The position numbers and the translations under genes were made by a program. Of a stretch of DNA of 64,000 bases, positions 52,700 to 63,908 are shown one piece after another. The notes below the pieces were generated by a model. The model worked only from the letters and a program-made list of their open reading frames with translations, did no database searches and was not told where the DNA came from. Each line of letters begins with the position of its first letter. Positions within the stretch are counted from its first letter, which is position 1. The stretch covers positions 287,873 through 351,872 of the forward strand of contig CAUYUJ010019593.1 in the NCBI GenBank assembly GCA_963575745.1. Direction: 5' to 3'. This DNA comes from Prorocentrum cordatum (Eukaryota; Sar; Dinophyceae; Prorocentrales; Prorocentraceae).

Positions 52700-53325
52700 A
52701 GGGGGTGACTGCGAGGGGGGGCGGTGGTTGTGTGCGGGGATCGTTGGAAATGCTCACCGTGGCACTATCCTCCAACATGACATGCACTTATGGCCTTGTG
52801 TGGCTAAACGCTCGTCTTACATATCCCACTGCCAACTATCCTACAACATATGTGCATGTGGGAAGCTCCAAAGCTACCACGGGCTGAAAAGGGGAAGGCC
52901 TGGCAGCTGAGGAGGGGGGATCAAGAGGAAGAGGCTCGCATTCAACCGTACTCAAAGCTCACTCTGACTCATACGCAATCACTCGCATTAGGGGTCACTC
53001 GTCTTCGTCGGCCCTGTCGCCCACGTGGACGCGCTATTGTAGTCGACCGCTCATGAACAGACGCTCGCCACGGCATGACATAAAACATGAGATGCACATA
53101 TGGGGAGCTCCACGCAGTGAGTAATTTTTATTTTTCGTCGACAATCCCATCCCCTTGTAGGGGGACAGGCCCGACTTAAGCCAAGACGAGGCCCCCTGCC
53201 CCTCGCCGGCCTCCTGCGGTCCGCGGGCGGCCCGTCGGAGGCCGGTGCCCGAGCGGAGTCTGCGGGATCGAGGCGGAGAGGACGAGCGCCCGTCCCGAAG
53301 ACGCCGCGTGGTGAGCGAGAAGCAC
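52700..53325. other. no recognised gene; dispersed repeat C copy 2 at 53143-53187
   Basis: ATCCCCTTGTAGGGGGACAG with CCCGACTTAAG at 53150-53178 is the reverse complement of the 48889 repeat with about 5 changes. 53093-53125 repeats the word seen at 50767. No gene. Confidence 0.45.
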
Positions 53326-53329
53326 GGGA

Positions 53330-53518
53330 GGGGGAGGAGGAGGGAAGAGGAGGAGGAGGAGGCTGAGGTTGAGGTTGAGGTTGAGGAGGAGGAGGAGGAG
53401 GAGGAGGAGGAGGAGGAGGAGAGGAGGAGGAGGAGGAGGAGGAGGAGGAGGAGGAGGAGGAGGAGGAGGAGGAGGAGGAGGGAGGAGGAGGAGGAGGAGG
53501 AGGAGGAGGAGGAGGAAA
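53330..53518. repeat. (GGA)n tract
   Basis: GGA triplets, with a GTTGAG run at 53368-53385. Confidence 0.95.
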
Positions 53519-53739
53519 GCGCCACGAACCGCCAAGCGATTGAGGCGCGTCAGTGGCAGTGTGCCGACCCACCGGCCACGACTCCCCGCCATCTCATCTT
53601 ACGGTCCGATTTCTATACCCCTACTCTTTTACATCCCTCATCTGTCACTTATTACATTTTGATTCTCTCGCGCGTTGCGCGGCGCCACTTGCTGGGCCAT
53701 CTGGCCAATCACTACCGCGGCTTCGACGACTGCGCCTAA

Positions 53740-54250
53740 CGCCCGTGCCCATCAGCTCCCGACGGCCACACCACCCGGCCAGACACACTCCACCAAGATT
53801 CCGAACACATCGCCAAATCCCGCCTGGCATCGCACGGAACGGGAAAGGAGAGCAGCAGTAAAAAAGACGACTAAGAGTACAGGGCCCACCATCCCAGACA
53901 CAGTGCAGCCGGCCCCATCGCTACCAGAAGCCGCGGCCGACTCGGAGGCCCCCTCGGGGGCCTCAGCCCCGGACGCCCCAGAAAGGGCCGCTGCTGCTAG
54001 GTGGGATGCCGGCATCGGCCTGCCCAGATCCCACGGGCAGAGCACCGGGAATCCAGGGTCTCGCTTCGGCGGATGGCCTCGGGCGCTCCAGCGGCGCCAA
54101 TGCAATCCAAGCCCTCGCGGCGCGTCGAACCCGACGGACGGCCAGCCTCCGGCCCCAGGACCCGGCCGGCGGCGCGGAGGGCGATCGCAATCGCCTCTTG
54201 CCGAGCACGATTTTGGACTGCGCTCTGATTCGCCGAGGAGACGGTCAGCT
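53740..54250 (-). CDS. candidate coding segments, unknown
   Basis: Two minus-strand stretches look protein-like. About 54240-54000 reads ANQSAVQNRARQEAIAIALR and EGLDCIGAAGAPEAIRRSET. About 54000-53755, in another frame, reads an Ala/Ser/Glu-rich segment and then TVSGMVGPVLLVVFFTAALL, a possible membrane helix, ending at a stop near 53752. Third-position bias is modest in the second. They could be exons of one gene or chance GC-rich frames; the plus strand is open too. Confidence 0.3.
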
Positions 54251-55480
54251 TGGTGCGGCACTCACTAGTTGCTGGCAGAAACACGCGGTATCTAGCAGCA
54301 CGGGCGCCAAGGTTTGGTGAATCTCCCCGCCCCTGGGGCATGGCGGAGAGGAGGGAGGAGGAGGAGGGAAGTCTCAGCCGCGCGCGCGCGCCATCAGCCC
54401 CTGGAGGGTTGTCGGGGCGCACTCCGTCCGCTCGAAGCGCGCGCGGGCCGCTTCGGAAGGCGCCGGAGCCGTGCAGAGCGTGCAGGAGGCCCGGGCGCCG
54501 CCGCGCTTCGCGGTGTCGCGCCTGCTCTGCACCGGCCTGCGCGGGCGCAGCCTTTGGCGGGCCGGCGCGAGAGCTGGAGGCCAGCTCCTTCGCTTGGTCC
54601 GAAAGCGAGCCAACCACGAAGGGACAGGAACGCTATGCACCGACGTTTTCTACGGCCCCGCGCTGGAATTCGCACAAGGAAGCTGATCCTGGTGTATGCG
54701 GGATCCTGGTGTCTACATTTTTCGTCGTTCCCATGGGAAAGCGGGGAAAATAGTATACACCACACCACTCCGACGTCGTCCCCGACCCTCAAATAGTTCT
54801 GGGACTGAATAACAACCCGCCACTGGTAGTGTATATGTTCCAGTTTCCGACCACCATCATTCATGGAATAAGTTTGGCCTCTAATTTAGCATCGCTCATC
54901 TTCGCGCGGAACGCGTCGATAAGTGTTGTTGGAAGGCGACGAGACGGGGCCCGATCATCGCGAAGGAGTCGGCCCGGGCGGTGCCGCACAAACCACATGG
55001 CTGCCTGCTGTCCTGACCAAGGCAGTCCAAGACACCAAGATGGCCAGGGTACGGACCGCGGAAGAAGAGCAGGAGGCCGTCGTCGCCGGACCGAAGTGTG
55101 AAGGCAGAGCCGAACTCCCGTGTGCTCTGCAGAGCTCGGGAACTTCAAGAAGAGGAGTAGAGTTGGAGGCCTGGACATGGGCACCAACACCAAGACAGGG
55201 GGCTGCCTCCACATGGGGGGAGATGATCCTAGATTTCGGTGTTGGTGGTCATATTTCGGTGACCTTGGGCGCCAGAATTTTACCACCATCGCCGAGATCG
55301 GGGTCCTCTTTCCTCGGTGGAGGAACACCGCCGATATTGGTGCTAGTCCTGCGATAGAGACTTTTTTGATCCGCGCACCTCTTCCAGTCGAAGCCAAGCG
55401 GTCCGCGCACAGCTTTAAATAACAGAGGGGGGAAGGCAGAAGGAGGGGCCTCACGTCAAGGCCAAGAGAGGGCAAAGCCC
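54251..55480. other. no recognised gene
   Basis: 54350-54640 is very GC-rich and open on both strands. 54690-54960 is AT-richer. 55040-55400 shows short open frames without bias. Nothing is assigned. Confidence 0.35.
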
Positions 55481-55486
55481 TGGAAT

Positions 55487-55735
55487 CAGGCGGTGCCGAA
55501 GACGATGTGCTTGCAAAAGAACGCCTTGAACAGGAACCCGGTGGCGAAGTACTGGAAGAAGCAAAATGCTGCCTGCGATAGAGACACGCATGGAGAGAAG
55601 GCTGCCCCGCCTATCTCCTCTCGAAGAGGCCCCTGATGACCAATCGGCCTCCCCGGGCGGCCTGGGGAACGCGGCGGGCGAAGTCCTCGCGGGCGTGCTC
55701 CATGTGCTCTGGCACTCCTGCGGCGTGGGGCCTGC
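55487..55735 (-). CDS. 3' exons of an unknown, probably membrane, protein
   Basis: The last exon (about 55574-55487) reads AAFCFFQYFATGFLFKAFFC and KHIVFGTA then TGA, with nearly all third positions C or G. It is preceded by a good acceptor (GTGTCTCTATCGCAG, ending at 55575). The hydrophobic, Phe-rich sequence suggests a membrane segment at the C-terminus. The upstream stretch 55712-55615 reads HMEHAREDFARRVPQAARG and RLVIRGLFERR, also strongly biased, in a different frame, so an intron of roughly 40-100 bases probably lies between. Further upstream is the CTC/GAG tract at 55761-55896. No family recognised. Confidence 0.5.
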
Positions 55736-55760
55736 GCTCTGTGGAGGGCGATCCGGGGTT

Positions 55761-55897
55761 GGGAGGAGGAGGAGGAGGAGGAGGAGGAGGAGGAGGAGGA
55801 GGAGGAGGAGGAGGAGGAGGAGGAGGACGAGGAGGAGGAGGAGGAGGAGGAGGAGGGAGGAGGAGGAGGAGGAGGAGGAGGAGGAGGGAGGAGTGCG
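55761..55897. repeat. (GGA)n tract
   Basis: About 45 GGA triplets with one GAC and two GGGA interruptions; lies immediately upstream of the minus-strand 3' exons. Confidence 0.95.
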
Positions 55898-56267
55898 ATG
55901 CGAAGAGCACGGCGCGCCCCGCTGCCCCCCCCCCCCCCCCAAGCGGGGCTCCTATAGCCGTGCGCGATGTGGATGTACGGGTCGACCTCGGCCGCGCGCG
56001 CGGCGCGGAGTCCCGCACGCGTAGCCAAGGGAAAACTGGACTCCAGCTTTCCCCTGCAAAGGGCAGCATGCTGCAGAAGGGCCGTTTTTTCACAACCCAA
56101 GTTTAGGTTAGTGTTTAGTTCTATTGTCGATGGAGGAGCAAAAAGTGGCAGGCAAGTGAGCTTTCGGAGGTCTGGCGAGGGCGGTGGGCCTGGGAGTGGA
56201 GGAAGGCGAGGCCGGGACGACGAGACATCCGGACGAGGAAGGCGAGAAGCTCTGAGAGCCCTCGGCT

Positions 56268-56372
56268 CTGGAAGACGCATCGGGCGCCGCGGCCTTCCCA
56301 GAGCGTTCCGGAAGCTCCGAGAGCATTCTAGACAACCCTGGAACGGATATATCCCTGTCCAGGCCCCGCCCG
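56268..56372. repeat. dispersed repeat B, copy 2
   Basis: CATCGGGCGCCGCGGCCTTC, AGAGCGTTCCGGAA and CTGGAACGGATATATCCC match 35497-35597 in order with about 75 percent identity by eye. Confidence 0.7.
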
Positions 56373-56499
56373 ATGGAGGGGCTCGCCATGGGCAGACCCA
56401 TGGGGTGGGGTCGGGTCTCAGCTGCATGGCCTTTTTATACTGCGACCTGTCCTTCTGCTACTCCCTGCATGGCCCAAACCACCCCCTCACGCATCCACT

Positions 56500-56640
56500 C
56501 CGTGCCGTGCCGCTATCTTGCGAGTCCGTTCCGTGCCTCGCCGGGCCGTGCCACCAACTCGCGAATCAGCTGGGCGGTGCCGTGCCGTGCCGTGTCCTGT
56601 CGTGTTGCGCCGTGTCGCGTCGCGTCCCAGCACTGGCCGC
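56500..56640. repeat. (CCGTG)n minisatellite
   Basis: GCCGTGCCGTGCCGTGTCCT and GTGTCGCGTCGCGTCC; a 5-bp unit with decay. The sequence 56640-57050 that follows is single-copy with no coding signal. Confidence 0.7.
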
Positions 56641-57049
56641 TCGGGGTCTCCCAGCGCGGTGGGTAGCGTGATGAGTAACGAGACCAGCGTGTCATGCAAC
56701 AGTGACCAAACCCAGCACGGGATGTCCAATACTGAAGCCCGATTCTGGATGCTGCTCTCAGTTGACTCGATGTTGTACGGCACTGCGTGCTCAATCTTGC
56801 ACACACTCCGTTGCACTCTGAGGATAAGCATCATTCGAGCAGCCCGCAATAGACAAAACGCACTGCGAAACAACATTACTTCGTGCTATTCCGTCCCGTG
56901 GCAACTGCCAACGAGCAACGACGATTAAATTGCCACGTTGCTGGCGTTGCGAATTCAACCTCTCCCTTGTGCAAGTCTCCGGCTGGCACGCCAGCCTTGC
57001 AATTAACACTCTCGCTCAAAACCAACGACGTGAGCACTGAATGCTTGCA

Positions 57050-58200
57050 AATTCATCCTCGGTGGTCTCGGCTATCCAAGGCATGCGCTTGCAAGCGTAT
57101 CTTCATGGGCGTAAAACGCTGCGAACACATTGCGCCACACAACATTTCTTTTCCCAAGAAAAAAAGATATCCCCCCTCCCTCCCCCGGACTCAACGGGTC
57201 ACCTTTCCGTATTGTTTTGTATTATTGATTCTGCACATTCGTCATTCGTCCAACCTGTACATGAAGTCATATCATCCCAGGCAATCTGGTCATCCTCTGC
57301 AAGTAAAACACTCTGCGCGCACACTCGTTTAATATAAATCAGCACTTTCCCAAAAAAACGTTCCAAACATACGGGACGAGCTCCACATGGGCGCGTCGTC
57401 GCACACATGCCGGAACCCTTCAAACACCTCAGGTGTCGTATGGATTTCAATTCGAGATGGTTTTTCCACATAGCAGTATACGCCTGCACTTCCGATGTCG
57501 GTAAGACTATTAGCTATTCAACATGTTCATCAACTTCTGCCAAGCGGGCCTCTCGCGCGCACTTGTTGCGCGGACACTCACGTATCACAAATCACATCTT
57601 TCCAGACATCCTTTGCAACAAACGGAACGAAGTGCACACGTTTGCGTCGTCGCGAGCGCATGCCGAAATCGGTTAAACGCTTCAGGTTTCGCAGGGGTGT
57701 CAAAATCGAGTGTCCCGAACACATAGAAATCATGGTTTCGAGACGTGGTTTTTCAAAAGGAAAGTATGTGCGCGCACTCTTTCGAATTATTCAATCAACC
57801 ATTTACGTTTTCAAACATCAACGAATGCGACCAAGCAGGCCTCTCCCGCGCACGTGTTGCGCGCACGCTCGTTTATCACGAATCATAGGTTCCCAACCTT
57901 TTGTAACACACGGGGCGAAATACTCACGCGAGCGTCGTCGTGCGCGCATGTCGAGATATTTCGAACATTTCGAGTTTCGTACGGATTTCAAAACCGAGTG
58001 CCCCGAACACGTAATAACACACGAGTGGTTGCACAACCTGTTTTTTTCAAGCAAACGTATGCGCGCGCGCTCTGTCGAACTCTCGAGAAAACCATGAAGG
58101 CGGTTCAGCCATCTATTATAACATGCGACCAGACGGGCCTCTCGCGCGCGCGTCGAAATCATTCGAACGCCCTTGCGCGCGTGCTGGGTGGTGGGTGGGT
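57050..58200. repeat. tandem repeat of about 295 bp, four diverged units
   Basis: GGGCCTCTCGCGCGCAC-like words occur at 57545, 57836 and 58135; CGTCGTCGCGAGCGCATGCC-like words at 57392, 57647 and 57928; CGAGTGTCCCGAACAC-like at 57707 and 57993. Spacing is about 280-300. Each unit alternates AT-rich and CG-rich halves. Confidence 0.78.
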
Positions 58201-58430
58201 GGGGTGGGTGATCCCTGTCAAATAATACAATGTGGGCCATTCGCGCGCGTCGTCTGCTCACGCGCGCCGAAACCTTTCAAAAGCTGCATCGCCGACGCGA
58301 GGGCGCCATCATCGTCGCTGGCGTAATCGGCATCGGCGCTGTTATTGCCCGAGCAGTCGTCATCGTCATCATCGTCACCAACATCGCCATTCTCATCGTG
58401 CCTGCCGTTGTCGACGTCGCCATGATACCG
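58200..58430. other. ATC/GTC-rich stretch, no gene
   Basis: 58305-58425 is dominated by ATCGTC-like words, giving a Val/Ile-rich frame on the plus strand. Considered compositional. Confidence 0.4.
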
Positions 58431-60680
58431 CGCCCGCCCGAGTCACCGACTCGTCCTGGTGTGCCAGCGCGTCAGCGCGGCCTGCGAGACGCGCGGGGAA
58501 GTTCCCAGCGCTCAGCGCCACCGCGGCCGCGTCGGTCGCGCCAGACAAGTCTTCCGATCTAGACCCCTCTAAACCCCCGGCTCCCTCGAGCCCCGTGCGT
58601 GTGCTCTTCGAGCCTTCCCTAGGACTTCCAGAGATCGATCGAAAAGCTCGAAGCATTTTTCTGACCAGTTCTGGATGTGAAAAATGGTGCCGCAAAGAAT
58701 CAAGTAGCGACGTGACGCCGCCCCGCGCGAGCCTCCGACGGGGCCGCGCTGGGGCCAGGGCCCCGGGGGGTCGGCAGCCAACCTTCGCGAGGGCGGCTGC
58801 AGCGAAGCAGCCGGGCCGATCCGAAGGTCCAAGGATGTGCGTAGTGCATCCGAGACTCGCGCTGATTCTTTCGATGTCGACTTGTTTTCCTTCGCGGCGA
58901 TCCCGCGAACCCCAGGGCCGCATGGGTTGGCCTGGACAGCGAGATCCCGAAGGATGAAGTGCTGAGATTCCACTCTTGATCCGAGCCTCCTGATCGCCTT
59001 CTGCCGCCGTAGCTCCGGCCAGCTCTCCGCTGCCGGTCAGGTGCCCGATGCTCGAGGGCCCCCCTTCTCGTCGTGGGCGAGCTAGGTCTCCATCTCCCTC
59101 GCGGCGGCCTCGGACCCGGCCTCGCGGATGCGAGCCGCCGTCCGCGTGATCTCCTCGTCGCTCAGGGTGCCTGAGGTCCGCGGCGGAGCCGCTTGGCCCG
59201 CGTGGACCGCGTGGAGCTGCCCTGCCATGCTGTGCATATGGTTGAAGAGGTTCTTCATCTAGTTGGACTGCAGCGTTCTGGAATGTGCCGCATGGGCCGA
59301 CGTCGAAATGGTCGCCCTAGGCGGCGGGCCCCGGACATGCTCTCCACGCGCGTCGGCGGCGCCCCAGGTGTCAGCTGAGACGGCTCGGCGGCTCTGGCCC
59401 GATATTGCGCGAGGGCCCTCGCCTGGCCCCGCTGCGATGAGCTGCGGCCCGCCCCCATTGCCGAAAGCCTCTCGCGCCCGGGCCCACTGCCCGCGGGGCT
59501 TCGCGGGGGGCCGGCAAAGCCTGCCGCGGTCCCGCCCCCGAGTGGGCGCCCACCATCAGCTTCGCGTCGGACTCCTTCTGAAGGGCCGCTCGTTCTTCGC
59601 CTGCTTGGCGAACATGTTGGCGTCTGTTTTCGCCTTGTCTTGATTGGGTCTTGTCTCGAAGAAGCGGCCTCTGTTTGCGCATCTGGTGTCGCGCATGCAC
59701 GCCCATCGCGTTCGCGCTTTCGCGGCCCCGGGTGGGCGTGGGCAAGTGCCCTGGTCGCCCGGCATCATCCCCGCCACCTCTGGCCGCGTGATCGCGGCCT
59801 CGTTGGCGCCGATGCAGCCAGTTGCGATGTGCAGCAGGCGCGACGCCCATCGCCTCCAGGCTAACTGAACTCAACTCAGGACCGGCACGCCGTTCAGGGA
59901 ATTGTCCTCGACCCGCTGGCTCATCTCCTCTGGGGGGAGGTCCAAGCCCTGAAGGTCCTCCGACAGCTCCTCCCAGACGTCGAGCTCCTCGTCCTCATGG
60001 TGCTTCCTCAGCGCAGCTGCTGCTCTTTCCATGGGCCGCGACCGGGCCGCTGCCTCCATCGCGCCCGTCTTCGCCGCGACGAAATCCGAGGCGGCCCGAG
60101 AGACGTGGCGTGCTCAGACTCTGAGGAGAGCCACGGAGTCCGACCCAGAGCGTTGGGCCCCCGTTCCCTCGGGGCCCGCGACGTCGCGCGCGTCCGTGGA
60201 TAGGAAAGGAAACGCCGGCTCAAACCTATGCGATGCCCGCCCCCCCCCCCCCCCCCCCCCCCCGATCGCGTCTTTCTGAAGCGTCTCCAGGGCGCCGCCC
60301 GTGACCTCGTTTGGCGCGCCGAAGTCCTCGGGCTCGCAGAGGGCGAAGCTCGTCGAGCGGCGCCCGCTGACGTGCCTGATCAGCGGGCAGATGGCCTTGT
60401 CCTCGCCCCGCAGAACTGCCGTGTCAATCGCCGCGCGCAGGGCCTCCAGCAGCCGAGCGGGTAGGACAGGAGGGCGGCGCTCCGCGCTTCCAGATGCTGA
60501 TCGGGGCCCGCGCTGGAGCAGCGGGGTCTAATTTGCCTCCGAGTCTGCTCGCCGTCGCGCCCGTGGCCAGATCCTCTGGTGCCTGGATGCGGAAGCCGCG
60601 GCGCTCGAACGCCTCCTTCATCGCCGCGAGGCCCTCCTTGCCGATGAACGCCTGTCTCTGTTGCTTCGAACATGGCAATG
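58430..60680 (-). pseudogene. large unknown protein, broken by frame switches and stops
   Basis: Strong third-position C/G marks successive minus-strand segments. 60680-60545: AFIGKEGLAAMKEAFERRGF. 60490-60264: LLEALRAAIDTAVLRGEDKA and CEPEDFGAPNEVTGGALETL. 60105-59874: AALRKHHEDEELDVWEELSE and GLDLPPEEMSQRVEDNSL. TGA at 59871-59873. The same frame continues to about 59580: LLHIATGCIGANEAAITRPE, VAGMMPGDQGT and FFETRPNQDKAKTDANMFAK. Another frame, about 59570-59530, reads ALQKESDAKLMVGAHSG. 59258-59085: MKNLFNHMHSMAGQLHAV and SDEEITRTAARIREAGSEAA, preceded by TAG at 59259-59261. The 58990-58430 part (SLLDSLRHHFSHPELVRKML, SGATDAAAVALSAGNFPARL) is weaker. Some frame changes may be introns, but a stop with coding continuing in the same frame argues for a decayed copy, perhaps of a multicopy element. 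No domain recognised. Confidence 0.6.
60240..60263. repeat. (C)24 homopolymer
   Basis: A 24-base C run that separates coding-biased segments of the minus-strand region (G run on that strand). It may lie in an intron or be an expansion. Confidence 0.95.
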
Positions 60681-61093
60681 GCTGAGCGAGTCACTGTGTG
60701 GCCCTCCTTTCCTCAAGCATGCGTTCTCACTTTATCCCGTTCGGTGGGCTCTGGCAGGCTCCTTGCTCATTCTGTCGGGCTTTCGCCTCGTCTGGCAGGG
60801 TCGACGCGTGCTCTTCGCCCTCGGCGACCTCGGCGTCTCGTCGTAAGATGAAGTCGGTGCCGCTCTCATTTTTCTTCAGCGCGTAATTGAAGAGAGCGGC
60901 GTTCTGTGCGAATCTCTGCTTGTCGCCAGGCCGTTTGCAGTTTCGTAGTGAACAAGTGTTGGGGGCAGCTTCTCTACGCCATCTTACTCGTCCGAGGTCG
61001 TTCGTGTTATCGTGAATCTAGCCCGGGAATCTACTGGTTGACCCTCTAGAACGCATCCTGCGGGGTCTTGGACTTGAGTCTGGTTCGTTTTCT

Positions 61094-61666
61094 TCAGGCA
61101 GTCAAATTGTGACTGGAGGTCTCCAAATGGTCGAGCCCCAGCCGCGGCGGGGGCGCTCCAGAGTGTCGATTGGAAATGTAACTCTTCTGCTGGTAGTGCG
61201 TCCATGGTTTGTCTCCATCTGTCGGTCCGTAATGTCCACGCTCATGGCTAGTAGTTAGCGTTTCCAAGCATCGTCTCCACTTTTCGGTCCGTAATTTGTC
61301 CAAACTAGTGTTGGCCGCTCGTTCTGCCACTTCCGGTCCAAGGGTGAACGTCAACCGCTCGGCGTGCAATCCATGGACGACGTGGCCCATGTCCACGGTG
61401 GCACTGGAGCTGCGCATGGTCTTGCCTGAGCTGGTGGTGGACAGGATCGGAGGCCTGGCATCGAAATCTCAGCCCATGGACTGGTGCCCGTCTCGGTCGT
61501 CGTCGCTGGTGCCGCCGAATGGTGCCTGTGCCGCAGCTGGAGCTGCTGCTGCTGGCGGTGCCCGTTCCACTTGATATTCTTCTGGCAATGGCAGCGGTCT
61601 TGATGGCAGCGCCGAAACCTTCCATGGTTGCCGCTGGCCTCTCAGACATTGCTCCGCTTACCATCG
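61094..61666 (-). CDS. candidate two-exon gene start, unknown product
   Basis: The minus strand from 61664 reads MVSGAMSERPAATMEGFGAA and IKTAAIARR, a plausible N-terminus. In another frame, 61470-61094 reads DARPPILSTTSSGKTMRSSS, VVHGLHAERLTFTLGPEVAE, SLDKLRTEKWRRCLETL and a C-terminal stretch ending at a TGA at 61094-61096. Third positions are moderately G/C-rich. An intron of about 100 bases containing an AGC/CAGC-rich stretch would join the two, but its ends were not fixed. The product is not recognised. Confidence 0.4.
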
Positions 61667-61699
61667 TCGCGCCACCGTCACATACCTAGGGGCACATCG

Positions 61700-63800
61700 A
61701 CCGACAAAACCTAAGTGGTGGAGAAGCGCAGGGGATCTTTCCTGCGACTCGAGGGCGCAACCAAATCATGCTGCACACGCGCAAACCCTAAGCGGCTACG
61801 GGAGTGATCCCAATGGGGAGAGGAAAAACACAACATACGAGCCAACTCGGCCCGCGGGGAAACACCTGGAATCAACGGGAAGGCGGATGAAATGGCTGCA
61901 AACACTGTGGTAAAAAAGGTGTGGCAACAGTGGCAGTAACAAAAGGCGGCGGTGGCACTTACAACTGCGGCCAATATGCACACCGACATGCAGCTCGGAG
62001 CAGTTCGATCAAAAAGAACAAAGCGTTGCTCGCCAAGGAACAACAAATCACGCGACCAGGACAACATGTTTTCATAACGCCAGTTGCGACAGAGGCATCA
62101 TCAGCCCTTGGACATATGGTGGGGTTCGCTTCGACCAGAGCCACAACGCCCGTCACCAAACACATGCAGACACACACACAAACAACACGCCGTGCAAGTT
62201 TTCGAAACTGGCCCAGGGACGCGCCTGGAAGAAAAACAAAGAAGAGTTCCATCTCGCCGACGGCAATTTCGAACTCGGCCTCTTCCTCGTCTTCGCAGGC
62301 GCATCCTCAGGCGGACATGGGAACTAAACAAACACGGTGCAACACATTCCGTAAAACGCTTGGAAGGAAGACAAGGGGAAAGACACGGAGGAAGAGGAAG
62401 CAGACCCAGAACAGGTGAAACAATTGTTGGCGCAAGTGCAATACATCGGGAAACGATGGCATACGAAAGGCAAGACGAAACAGATGAATGCGCACAACCA
62501 GGTCCAGAAAATGGCGGCGGCACAAACAGTGGCAGGAACGGCAGTTGCGACAGTCTTCAGGCTCCGGCGGAATCGCTGCGTCAGGAAACCCATGGAGACC
62601 CCGCAAGCGTCATCACTGTCAACATGCAAAAGTTGACCAAGCACATCCTGCCAAACATCGACACTTCAGAGTGGCCCAAGACGCATGCGGGGAGGGCTCA
62701 CCCAGTTTGCGGACCAGTAGGAGCTCCCCCAAGGCACTTAGAACAAATGTTGGCAGCGAGTTCGCTTTCGGAGAGTTCGGGCCGTTACAAACCCCAGAAG
62801 ATCGAGCAGTTGTTGAAAACATTGTCAGGGAGACCACTACTGAAATCGTCGAGTGAATGGTCGCTCCAACAGATAACTCCATATCTTTCGTTCGGTATCA
62901 CAATGATCTGATTTGCCTCGAGTTTGCCCTCACGCGAAAGGGGCTGTGAAAAAGAACACAATTTCCCGAACAGCCTTTACCCGGTAAGGGCCCTGGCAGG
63001 GACGTGGATTTTTACAGACACCCTGTACCTGGTTAGTGTCTGCGGTCAATGTAGCGTGCGTTCTCTCGCTTGGTATCAAAGTGAGCGGCCGATTCTTGAG
63101 ATCAATGGCGTCTTGGAGCCGCCAGGCCCGTCGGACCTTGAGACGAGTCAGTCGACGACTCACGACGCTCGCCTGGCTTGTGTTGATCCCCCTTGACGTG
63201 GCGTGCAACGTCCTCGGCTTTGCGCTTGTGAATGTCATGGCGCTGACGCAGGCGCCAGCAGCTTACTCCAGTCTGCCCCTAATCCACGCGCTACTGTTAG
63301 CTGCCGATCTATAGTACGTGGAGGGTGCAGCAGCAGCTTTCGCGAATCCAACTTGCGCCCTTCATCTTGTTCTGCGGGATTTGCGAGTTAAAGCCTCATC
63401 AGTGCGTATTTCAGCCAGTTCACTAACTTTTCAGCCTGTCCTACGATCTCTTTCGCCTTTTCTGCCATCTGTGCTTCTGCGTTGCACTGCTTGTTTGTGT
63501 ATTGCTACGCTTCTGTCTTGCTATTCTACCCCAGTCGCTACATGCAGTACGTGCATTTCTGGTCACGATCTGCCTCGCAAGCCTCATAAGTTCGGAATAA
63601 TGCGAGCACGTAAACACACCGTACATAGTACGCCATTTGCCAGTCTGGACCTTCAGCCTCATCGCGAGACAGCGCCTTCTGAATCGAGCATAACTGCTTC
63701 GTTTCGGACCGAGACGGGTGCGACAGTCCTCGTAGCCTCTGCCTTGAAGCCTTGCTTACAATACTCATGCGTTCATGAGGGGAACAAGCGAAGACATAAA
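61700..63800. other. ambiguous coding; nothing firmly assigned
   Basis: Plus-strand pieces such as ALRTNVGSEFAFGEFGPLQT (about 62731) and QKLTKHILPNIDTSEWPKTH (about 62624) look protein-like but are short, overlap in different frames and lack third-position bias. 62900-63800 is of lower GC content with no gene seen. Confidence 0.25.
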
Positions 63801-63835
63801 CACAAAAGCTCGACGGTCCGAACGGACTTCTCGGA

Positions 63836-63908
63836 TCGGCGCTGGGCCCCCTCCCTGGCGCGCGGAGCGTGCCAGGGGCGCCGCCGGAGGAGCTGCCGGG
63901 GGGCTCCT
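63836..63908. other. double-hairpin element, copy 3
   Basis: CGGCGCTGGGCCCCCTCC leads into a hairpin at 63855-63875 (arms CTGGCGCGC/GCGTGCCAG, GGA loop, one G-T wobble), then a second imperfect hairpin with arms CGCCGCC/GGAGCTGCC-like around another GGA. Same order and loops as 35800-35875. Confidence 0.7.

Noticed and set aside
58230-58562. Val/Ile-rich membrane-like frame
   Set aside because: Arises from ATCGTC microsatellite-like sequence; no flanking coding bias.
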